Origin: Thermococcus sp.
GTDB lineage: Archaea > Methanobacteriota_B > Thermococci > Thermococcales > Thermococcaceae
Length of the DNA stretch: 5,451 nucleotides
Assembly: GCA_026987155.1 (NCBI GenBank)
Contig: JALSNG010000007.1
Location: forward strand, 1-5,451
Direction of reading: 5' to 3'
The notes beneath the pieces were generated by a model that searched no databases, was not told the DNA's origin, and saw nothing but the letters and a program-made list of their open reading frames with translations. Positions 1 through 4,884 of the stretch are shown here, piece after piece (position 1 is the first letter of the stretch; each line of letters starts with the position of its first letter). The translations under genes and the position numbers were made by a program.

Positions 1-1098
1 CTCCTACCGTACGCGCTGCACTTCATGAAGGTCAGCGAGAACGTCTATCCATACTCCCTCACCTACGCGACGATAATATTCCTTGGTATTCCGTTCTCCT
101 TCACTTTCATGGCCTTTGGAGCTCTCATGAGGGCCACGGGAGACACGAAAACACCGGTCAAGATAACCCTCCTCACGGTGGCGATAAACATAATCCTCGA
201 CCCGATACTCATATTCGGCTGGCTGGGCTTTCCCAAGCTGGGCGTTGAGGGGGCTGCAATAGCGACGGTCTTTGCAAACTCAGTTGGAGCCTTCATAGGC
301 CTCTACCTTCTCTTCACCGATAGGGTTGGGCTGAGCCTGAGCCTTGAGAGCCTCAAGCCGGATTTTGAATTCTACAAGAAAATATTCAAGGTTGGCCTGC
401 CGTCGAGCATCGGCCAGTCCGCGAACAGCTTCGGCTTCGTCATCCTTACTAGGATAATCTTCGGCTTCGGCGACGTCACCTACGCGGCCTACATCATAAC
501 CACCAGACTGGTGAACTTCCTCACGAGCATCTCGCGCGGTATAAGCATGGCAATGGGAACGATGATAGCACAGAACGTCGGGGCGGAGAACTACGAAAGG
601 GCCAAGAGGATAGCCGAGAGGACTATGGTCATAAACTTCACAATAGCGAGCCTCGCAATACTGATAATTGGCGTCTTTAGGGTCGAGATATTCAGGGTTT
701 TCCTCAACGATCCTGCCGTCATCCAGGAGAGTGAGGTCGTTCTCAAGTACTTCCTCATCTCGGTGCCCTTCTTCAACGGAATCTTCATAGTCGTGAACAG
801 AACCTTTAGCTCGGCGGGCCACACCAAGAAGAGCATGGCCCTCGGCATATTCCGCCTCTGGGGGCTGAGGATTCCGCTCAGCTACGCCTTCGGATACATC
901 GGAGCCATAACAATCCTCGGAATCTCCATACCCCTCGCGGAGCTCTTCGACTTCACGAGCAAGGGAGTGTTCTTCGGCATGGGAATGAGCAACTTCTTAG
1001 CTGGAATAGTTGCCCTCGCCTGGTTCCTGCGCGGCACGTGGATGAAACGGATAATCGAGGAAAAATCAAAAACCGGGCCCGAGAAGGTCACGGCTTAA
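1..1098 (+). CDS. MATE family efflux transporter, 5' end cut by window
   Basis: Inner-membrane antiporter of the MATE family (multidrug and toxic compound extrusion; substrate exchanged for Na+ or H+). The frame is open from base 1, and 365 residues are visible before the TAA at 1096-1098. Family members are about 450-470 residues, so roughly the first 90-100 residues (the first helices) lie outside the window; the ATG at 25 is internal. Visible are many long hydrophobic helices, the family motif RATGDTKTP (about visible residues 44-52) after a membrane helix, NIILDPILIFG (63-73) and GVEGAAIATV (81-90). The second half repeats the fold, starting near KVGLPSSIGQ, with the diverged internal copy SSAGHTKKSM. 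The tail is short, basic and hydrophilic, as expected for a cytoplasmic C-terminus. Substrate cannot be inferred. The 50-base gap to upp holds a possible promoter, so the two need not be one operon. Family assignment is secure. Confidence 0.93.
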   Translation, partial: LLPYALHFMKVSENVYPYSLTYATIIFLGIPFSFTFMAFGALMRATGDTKTPVKITLLTVAINIILDPILIFGWLGFPKLGVEGAAIATVFANSVGAFIGLYLLFTDRVGLSLSLESLKPDFEFYKKIFKVGLPSSIGQSANSFGFVILTRIIFGFGDVTYAAYIITTRLVNFLTSISRGISMAMGTMIAQNVGAENYERAKRIAERTMVINFTIASLAILIIGVFRVEIFRVFLNDPAVIQESEVVLKYFLISVPFFNGIFIVVNRTFSSAGHTKKSMALGIFRLWGLRIPLSYAFGYIGAITILGISIPLAELFDFTSKGVFFGMGMSNFLAGIVALAWFLRGTWMKRIIEEKSKTGPEKVTA

Positions 1099-1107
1099 CA
1101 GCCGGAA

Positions 1108-1148
1108 GGCTAATAAACCCTTCTCCCGACCCACCAGCGGTGAGGGCG
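1108..1148 (+). promoter_or_regulatory. Candidate upp promoter and ribosome binding site
   Basis: TAATAAA at 1111-1117, preceded by the purine-rich GGAAGG, is a plausible but imperfect archaeal TATA box. Counting about 26 bases from its centre puts transcription start near 1140, which leaves a leader of only about 9 bases. GGTGA at 1139-1143 with a 5-base spacer to the ATG at 1149 would be the ribosome binding site, and it would sit at the very 5' end of that RNA. Read-through from the MATE gene is an alternative source of upp transcript. Confidence 0.45.
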
Positions 1149-1817
1149 ATGATAGAGGATAAGCGGTGGAAGGGTGTTTACTCCTTCGAGGACTCGCCGT
1201 TCATCATGGAGATTCTGACGGAGCTTCGCGATGAAAGAACGGGGCCGATACCCTTCAGAAAGGGGCTCGTCAAGCTTGGAAGGTACATGGCATACGAGCT
1301 GACCAAGACTATGGAAACTGAGAGGGTTCCGATAAAGACGCCGCTTGAAGAAACCGTTGGAACGATAGTCAAGGACAGGAGAAACGTGGTCATAATCACT
1401 GTTCTCCGCGCGGCAATACCGCTCATGGAGGGCCTCATCAAGGTTCTCGACCATGCCCGCGTTGGTATCGTTTCAGCATCGCGTGGAAAGGCCCCGAAGT
1501 TCGAGATAGAGATGAAGTACGTTAAGGTGCCGCAGATTAAGCCGGAGGATACGGTTATCATAGCGGATCCGATGATAGCAACAGGTTCAACTCTCATCAG
1601 GGTTCTCGAAGAGGTCAAGAGGTACGGAAAGGCCAAGCGCTACGTCATAGTTGGGATTCTCGCGGCTCCAGAGGGAATAGGCAGGATAAAGGAGGCACAT
1701 CCCGAGGTTGAGATGTTTGTTGCGGCGATAGACAGGGAGCTCAACGACCACGGCTACATACTCCCCGGCCTCGGCGATGCAGGCGACAGGGCCTTCGGTG
1801 CGCCGATTAAGGTTTGA
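1149..1817 (+). CDS. upp: Uracil phosphoribosyltransferase
   Basis: Cytosolic pyrimidine salvage enzyme that makes UMP and pyrophosphate from uracil and PRPP. The 222-residue product is of normal length for the family. The PRPP-binding loop is IADPMIATGSTL (residues 138-149), with the two acidic-to-small residue pattern of type I phosphoribosyltransferases. The uracil-binding C-terminal segment is GYILPGLGDAGDRAFGAP (202-219). The central segment VVIITVLRAAIPLMEGL (80-96) holds the conserved arginine region. The ATG at 1149 was chosen because a GGTGA ribosome binding site lies 5 bases upstream and the protein from there (MIEDKRWKGVYSFED) matches the N-terminus I recall for Pyrococcus and Thermococcus enzymes. 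An in-frame GTG at 1140 would add three residues and overlaps the ribosome binding site, so it is less likely. Longer in-frame starts run back into the MATE gene and are unlikely. Confidence 0.97.
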   Translation: MIEDKRWKGVYSFEDSPFIMEILTELRDERTGPIPFRKGLVKLGRYMAYELTKTMETERVPIKTPLEETVGTIVKDRRNVVIITVLRAAIPLMEGLIKVLDHARVGIVSASRGKAPKFEIEMKYVKVPQIKPEDTVIIADPMIATGSTLIRVLEEVKRYGKAKRYVIVGILAAPEGIGRIKEAHPEVEMFVAAIDRELNDHGYILPGLGDAGDRAFGAPIKV

Positions 1818-1818
1818 G

Positions 1819-1840
1819 GTTCCTTCTTTCCGTTTTCTCT
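1819..1840 (+). terminator. Pyrimidine-rich candidate terminator after upp
   Basis: Directly after the upp stop codon lies a run of T and C with TTCTTTC and GTTTTCTCT. Archaeal RNA polymerase terminates at T-rich tracts on the non-template strand without needing a hairpin, and a separate tRNA promoter follows, so a stop here makes sense. The T-runs are short, so the call is tentative. Confidence 0.4.
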
Positions 1841-1849
1841 GCTCGTGGA

Positions 1850-1864
1850 CGTTAAATTTATAAG
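1850..1864 (+). promoter_or_regulatory. tRNA-Leu promoter (BRE/TATA)
   Basis: TTAAATTTATAAG contains the TATA core TTTATAA at 1857-1863 with an A-rich BRE-like element just before it. Start of transcription is expected about 26 bases downstream of the box centre, near 1886, giving a 5' leader of about 15 bases that RNase P would remove at 1901. Confidence 0.72.
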
Positions 1865-1900
1865 CCGGCATTTTGTTATTCTTTTTGAAACCCGCAGTGC

Positions 1901-1988
1901 GCGGGGGTTGCCGAGCCTGGTCAAAGGCGGTGGACTCAAGATCCACTCCCGTAGGGGTTCAGGGGTTCAAATCCCCTCCCCCGCACCA
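1901..1988 (+). tRNA. tRNA-Leu, anticodon CAA
   Basis: A complete class II cloverleaf of 88 bases including the encoded CCA. The acceptor stem is GCGGGGG (1901-1907) with CCCCCGC (1978-1984), all seven pairs matched, and discriminator A at 1985. The D stem is GCC/GGC. The anticodon stem is GTGGA (1930-1934) with TCCAC (1942-1946), and the seven-base loop CTCAAGA places anticodon CAA at 1937-1939, which reads UUG. The long variable arm (1947-1960) forms its own CCC/GGG stem, as expected for leucine tRNA. The T arm is AGGGG/CCCCT around TTCAAAT. CCA is encoded at 1986-1988. There is no intron in the anticodon loop. tRNA 3' ends are common integration sites for archaeal elements, but no second copy of this 3' end is visible in the window. 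Confidence 0.97.
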
Positions 1989-2280
1989 TAGAAACTTCTT
2001 GTCAAGTAATTTTATCAGACAATCTCTGTCATGGCTTGACTAATTTTCTGACCATCAAAGGGGAACGTGAAGACGTTGGATGCATCGTCAATTGGGGTTT
2101 AATCCCATGAGAGCCCATCGGCAGGGATTTACTCAAAACAGCGCCCGAAGGGTACTAAAGAGAAAAAACCCTCACTAAAAAGAGTAAGTTGAAACGTAAA
2201 CATCTGCCGTGTTGGCAACTCAAAAATGCATGCCGACTTTGATGAAACTTTGAAGAGCGAAGTTTCTTTGGGGAACAAAC
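1989..2280. other. Intergenic stretch without a convincing gene
   Basis: No start with a ribosome binding site opens a frame of useful length on either strand. Visible are a T-rich patch just after the tRNA (TAATTTTAT, about 2007-2015) that could end its transcript, several weak 4-5 bp hairpins (for example TGCC-GTGTT-GGCA near 2205-2217), and one strong hairpin at 2244-2266. One + frame reads in patches between scattered stop codons and could be a decayed gene or a spurious translation of a dispersed repeat. No CRISPR repeat, no complete C/D pair and no copy of the tRNA end was found. Confidence 0.6.
2244..2266 (+). repeat. 9-bp inverted repeat (hairpin) upstream of nre
   Basis: GAAACTTTG (2244-2252) pairs with CGAAGTTTC (2258-2266) around the loop AAGAG, giving nine pairs of which one is G-T. 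It lies just upstream of the nre TATA box, so it would not be part of the nre mRNA. It could be a DNA operator for a dimeric regulator, or part of a repeated element. It is not followed by a T-run. Confidence 0.55.
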
Positions 2281-2289
2281 CATAAATAC
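2272..2289 (+). promoter_or_regulatory. nre promoter giving a leaderless mRNA
   Basis: CATAAATA at 2281-2288, preceded by the A-rich GGAACAAAC, fits an archaeal BRE/TATA element. Its centre is about 26 bases before the ATG at 2311, so transcription should start at or within a base or two of the start codon. There is no ribosome binding site before that ATG, which agrees with leaderless translation. Confidence 0.65.
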
Positions 2290-2310
2290 CCTCTTAGATA
2301 CCTACCTTTG

Positions 2311-3579
2311 ATGAGCGCCCCGGTGTTTAACTCAAAGCTCTGTGCGATATGCAAGGGCAGAAAACTCCTCTGCGGCAGGCCAACGTGCCCTATTCTTGAG
2401 CGCTTTAGGATAGCCAGAAGAGTGGAGCAAAAGCTCAACAAGAGGCACCTCTTTGGCTCTTCTCCGCCAAGTATCTTCGTCGGGGAGTACGGTTACCCAA
2501 AGGTGAGAATAGGGCCTCTCGTGCCCCCCATCGAGGGAAACACGAGCCACTTCGATAACCCCCTGGAGTGGGAGAACAAAACGATTCGAGATATTCTATA
2601 CTACCGCTCGCTTTTGGTTATGGGTGAGACAAAAGCTGATGTAAACGTCAGAAAAAGTGGAAGGATTCTGAGCGAGGTTCGGGAGCTGGCCATGTCAGTA
2701 AAGCCAGTTGACAGTGAGATTTTGCTGAAGAAAAAGCCCGTCCTCAAAGTCCTCCCGAGCGAGTTCGCGCCGCCAATAGGGCCGAAGGCGGAGCTTTTAG
2801 ATTTTGAACTCACCGAGAATCCCAGGATTCCAAGGAGGACGGATTACGTAGTTAATGACGAGCTGAAGGCGGAACAGGCCATAATGAGGCTCTACAACTG
2901 GGGCTTCGACGAGTACTACATCATGAGGCTCCTTTCAGCGGGCCTTCTTGGGATCGACAAGAGGCTCGTCCCGACGAGGTGGAGCATTACAGCGGTTCAG
3001 GACACCATTGGTAAAAACCTGAGGAGAGAAATCCTTCGCTATCCCCTAATCAACGACTACGAGGTCTACTTCTACCGCTTCCTTGGCAACCGCTACGCCG
3101 TTCTGCTCATGCCCGAAAGCTACGCCTTCGAACTCCTCGAGGTCTGGCTCAAGGGCTCGCTCTTCGGTGCAAGCGAGCCGAGTGTAATCCACGACTACGA
3201 GGACTTCCGCGGGAGGAGGGAGTACGTGAAAGAAACGGCAGGGGCCTACCACGCGGCAAGGTTGAGTGTCTTAGAAGCCCTCCGGGCAAGAAGACGGCAG
3301 GCCAGAACGGTGGTTTTCCGCGAGGTCACGCCAGAGTATTACGCCCCCGTTGGCGTCTGGCAGATTCGTCTTGGGGTGAAAAAGGCGATGGGCAATTTAA
3401 TCGGACGCTTCGAGACACTCAACGAGGCCCTCGACGCCATAAAGCGTCGCCTTGAGCATCCCTTCGAGAAGTACCTTGAGAGGAGCTACATCCTCGGAAG
3501 CCTCGCGAGGCAAAAAACGTTAGACGAGTGGCTCGGAAGAAATTTATACCGCCTCAGCAGAGAGGAAGCAGGTGGATGA
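2311..3579 (+). CDS. Nre family DNA repair protein with zinc finger and PIP box
   Basis: Member of the archaeal Nre family (NreA/NreB), linked in haloarchaea to repair of DNA damage and to binding the sliding clamp PCNA; the enzymatic activity is not settled. The product has 422 residues. Near the N-terminus, Cys11, Cys14, Cys21 and Cys26 form a CxxC...CxxxxC zinc finger (LCAICKGRKLLCGRPTCP). The long central and C-terminal parts match the Nre_N and Nre_C domain order. The C-terminal QKTLDEWL (401-408) fits the PCNA-interacting pattern Q-x-x-hydrophobic-x-x-aromatic-hydrophobic. The ATG at 2311 was chosen because the promoter spacing makes it the first base of the mRNA and MSAPVFNSKLC suits the family; a TTG immediately before it would add one residue. 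The stop codon lies inside box C of the C/D sRNA at 3571-3629, and codons for the tail also carry that RNA's promoter. Confidence 0.93.
   Translation: MSAPVFNSKLCAICKGRKLLCGRPTCPILERFRIARRVEQKLNKRHLFGSSPPSIFVGEYGYPKVRIGPLVPPIEGNTSHFDNPLEWENKTIRDILYYRSLLVMGETKADVNVRKSGRILSEVRELAMSVKPVDSEILLKKKPVLKVLPSEFAPPIGPKAELLDFELTENPRIPRRTDYVVNDELKAEQAIMRLYNWGFDEYYIMRLLSAGLLGIDKRLVPTRWSITAVQDTIGKNLRREILRYPLINDYEVYFYRFLGNRYAVLLMPESYAFELLEVWLKGSLFGASEPSVIHDYEDFRGRREYVKETAGAYHAARLSVLEALRARRRQARTVVFREVTPEYYAPVGVWQIRLGVKKAMGNLIGRFETLNEALDAIKRRLEHPFEKYLERSYILGSLARQKTLDEWLGRNLYRLSREEAGG
3535..3548 (+). promoter_or_regulatory. Promoter inside nre for the C/D sRNA and downstream genes
   Basis: GGAAGAAATTTATA is a strong match to a Thermococcales BRE plus TATA box (purines and AAA followed by TTTATA). 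The TATA core is at 3543-3548, so the expected start about 26 bases on is 3571-3572, which is exactly the first base of the sRNA terminal stem. The element lies within the last codons of nre, right after the PIP-box codons (3511-3534). Confidence 0.68.
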
Positions 3580-3629
3580 CGAGCACTCCATCCCACTGAG
3601 AGATGATGACTGCACGTCAGGCTGACACC
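3571..3629 (+). ncRNA. Archaeal C/D box sRNA with two guides (2'-O-methylation guide)
   Basis: All parts of a dual-guide C/D RNA are present in the right order and spacing. Box C is ATGACGA (3576-3582; one change from RUGAUGA), then a 13-base guide (3583-3595), box D' CTGA (3596-3599), a 3-base spacer, a perfect box C' ATGATGA (3603-3609), a 12-base guide (3610-3621) and box D CTGA (3622-3625). GGTG (3571-3574) pairs with CACC (3626-3629) as terminal stem, which leaves exactly the three-base bulge of a kink-turn before the G-A pairs. Known RNAs of this class bind L7Ae, Nop5 and fibrillarin and direct ribose methylation opposite the fifth base upstream of D or D'. By that rule the targets would contain UGGG[A]UGGAGUGC and CCUG[A]CGUGCAG. 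The gene overlaps the nre stop codon. No terminator follows, so processing from a longer RNA is likely. Confidence 0.85.
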
Positions 3630-3633
3630 GGCC

Positions 3634-3642
3634 GGGGGTGAT
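3634..3642 (+). promoter_or_regulatory. Strong ribosome binding site for the microprotein
   Basis: GGGGGTGAT differs by one base from the full archaeal Shine-Dalgarno sequence GGAGGTGAT. With a three-base spacer it selects the GTG at 3646. It begins five bases after the end of the C/D sRNA, and part of it (GGTG, 3637-3640) could pair with CACC at 3626-3629, the same bases that close the sRNA. Confidence 0.75.
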
Positions 3643-3645
3643 AAC

Positions 3646-3738
3646 GTGGAGGGAGTTGATGTTATTGGGGAGCTCATGAGGATTGAGGAAAAGCTTGAGA
3701 ACATAGAGAAACTCTTAAGGGAGTTACTTGGGGTTTGA
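3646..3738 (+). CDS. 30-residue coiled-coil microprotein
   Basis: A short gene with GTG start and TGA stop, supported mainly by the near-perfect ribosome binding site at 3634-3642. The peptide is acidic at its N-terminus (MEGVDVIGEL) and otherwise one amphipathic helix. Val6, Leu10, Ile13, Leu17, Ile20, Leu24 and Leu27 alternate with 4- and 3-residue steps, a perfect heptad a/d pattern, while Glu, Lys and Arg fill the outer positions; this suggests a coiled coil that self-associates or binds a partner helix. It has no signal sequence or membrane segment. The stop is three bases before the phosphodiesterase ATG, so the two are probably translationally coupled and may work together. I do not recognise a named family. 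It could instead be a leader peptide acting only through its translation. Confidence 0.68.
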   Translation: MEGVDVIGELMRIEEKLENIEKLLRELLGV

Positions 3739-3741
3739 GCC

Positions 3742-4863
3742 ATGAGAAAGAAGCTCGCCCTCATAAGTCTCGACGGAAACGGGGTCTACAACCTCAAGCA
3801 CATGCCATTCCTGAGCGAGTTAGCTGAGGGCGGGAGCTTTGCGGTTGTTGATTCCATCTTCCCAACGCTGACCGATTTGGTTCACACCAGTGTGATGACC
3901 GGAGTGTGGCCGAGAGACCACGGCGTGGTGGAGAACGGCTACTACGACCGCTTAACGGACAGGAAGGTCAACTTCTACGATTACGAGGTAGCCTTTAATC
4001 CTCACAGGGTCATTAAGGCCCCGACCATTGTTGACCTGTTGCGGCAGAAAGGCCTTAGAACCGCCAGCGTCTCCGGTTATACTATGCCACCATTCAGCGG
4101 AACCGACGTGAGGATCTTTCCCCCATTCTTCGCAAGTGACAGGATGTACCGCCGGCACGGAAGGGACTGGCGAAAAGACCTCTGGGTTCTCAGCTCTGCC
4201 CTCTACCTCTACGAGGAGTGCAAACCTGATTTGCTCCTCGTTCACTTTGCCTCGATTGACGGTATGAGCCACGACCACGGGCCTTTGAGTGAGGGCTCCC
4301 TAAAGGCCGTTGAAACCGTTGATACCGCAGTAAGAACCCTCTGGGAAAGGTTAAAGGACGAGTACGCCTTCATAATCTTCGCCGACCACGGACAGGAAGG
4401 GGTTCACACCTGGGTGAACCTGAGGACGTATCTGGGAAAACATGGAATAGAAACCCTCAGGGTTTCTTCTGGCGGTGGAGTTCACGTTTATCTCAAAGAT
4501 CCGAACCAGGCCGAGGAAGCCTTTCAGGTTCTGAGGAGAGCACCCGGTGTTGGTGCGGTTTTCTTCCGCGATGAGCTTCCACACCTCAACACCCAGAACA
4601 GCGGCGAGCTGATAGTTTCTGCCAAGCCGGGCTACTGGTTCTGTTCACATGGAATGTGCAGGGGAATAAAGGGAGTGAGCCACTGGGTTAAGGGAATGCA
4701 CGGTTCGATGAACGAGCCGGTAATGAAGGTTCCGCTCATCCTCTGGGGGTTTGAGAAGGTTGAGCTTAAAAACGCGAGTCTCATGGACATAGCGCCGACT
4801 GTTCTGGAGTTCTTTGGTTTAGAAAAGCCGAGGAATATGACGGGGAGGAGTTTGATTCTCTGA
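3742..4863 (+). CDS. Phosphodiesterase/nucleotide pyrophosphatase, alkaline phosphatase superfamily
   Basis: A two-metal hydrolase of the type I phosphodiesterase/nucleotide pyrophosphatase group (COG1524-like). The 373-residue product starts MRKKLALISLDGNG, with no signal peptide or membrane helix, so it should act in the cytosol. Expected active-site residues can be placed in order: Asp11 (LDG), nucleophile Thr44 in FPTLTDLVHTSVMTG, Asp173 and His177 in SIDGMSHDHGP, Asp215 and His216 in FADHGQEG, and His320 in KGMHGSMNEP. Together they form the two usual metal sites. The C-terminal motif MDIAPTVLEFFGLEKP is typical of the superfamily. Substrate is unknown; nucleotides, phosphodiesters or a phosphonate/sugar-phosphate are possible. 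An extra Cys301-x-His303-x-x-Cys306 cluster with His314 lies before the last metal ligand. The ATG at 3742 has only a weak ribosome binding site, consistent with coupling to the microprotein three bases upstream. Confidence 0.9.
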   Translation: MRKKLALISLDGNGVYNLKHMPFLSELAEGGSFAVVDSIFPTLTDLVHTSVMTGVWPRDHGVVENGYYDRLTDRKVNFYDYEVAFNPHRVIKAPTIVDLLRQKGLRTASVSGYTMPPFSGTDVRIFPPFFASDRMYRRHGRDWRKDLWVLSSALYLYEECKPDLLLVHFASIDGMSHDHGPLSEGSLKAVETVDTAVRTLWERLKDEYAFIIFADHGQEGVHTWVNLRTYLGKHGIETLRVSSGGGVHVYLKDPNQAEEAFQVLRRAPGVGAVFFRDELPHLNTQNSGELIVSAKPGYWFCSHGMCRGIKGVSHWVKGMHGSMNEPVMKVPLILWGFEKVELKNASLMDIAPTVLEFFGLEKPRNMTGRSLIL

Positions 4864-4884
4864 ATGTTGGGTTATCATTCAGAG
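4858..4884. repeat. 9-bp inverted repeat covering both convergent stop codons
   Basis: CTCTGAATG (4858-4866) and CATTCAGAG (4876-4884) are perfect reverse complements around a nine-base loop. The + gene stop (4861-4863) lies in the left arm and the - gene stop (4875-4877) at the start of the right arm. The hairpin forms at the 3' end of both mRNAs and may protect them or help stop transcription. Neither side has an immediate long T-run. Confidence 0.6.

Noticed and set aside
280..822. 180-codon open frame on the - strand within the MATE gene
   Set aside because: Antisense to a clear transporter; composition is charged and unstructured, typical of a shadow frame of G+C-rich coding DNA.
1038..1148. 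N-terminal extension of upp starting inside the MATE gene
   Set aside because: The added residues do not resemble the family, and the ATG at 1149 has a proper ribosome binding site.
2090..2105. GGGGTTTAATCCC as a tRNA T-arm remnant or attachment-site copy
   Set aside because: Only a short resemblance to the tRNA-Leu T arm; the acceptor-stem sequence and CCA are absent, so no duplication of the tRNA end is supported.
2189..2200. TTGAAAC resembling part of a CRISPR repeat
   Set aside because: A single short match without repeated units or spacers.
2239..2260. TTGATGA near 2239 as box C of a second C/D sRNA
   Set aside because: No CTGA box at a suitable distance and no terminal stem.
2226..2285. 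19-codon frame upstream of nre
   Set aside because: No ribosome binding site and no promoter for it; it overlaps the nre TATA box. Kept only as a hint of a decayed or repeated sequence.
3952..4278. 108-codon open frame on the - strand within the phosphodiesterase gene
   Set aside because: Antisense to conserved catalytic motifs, no start signal and no recognisable family.
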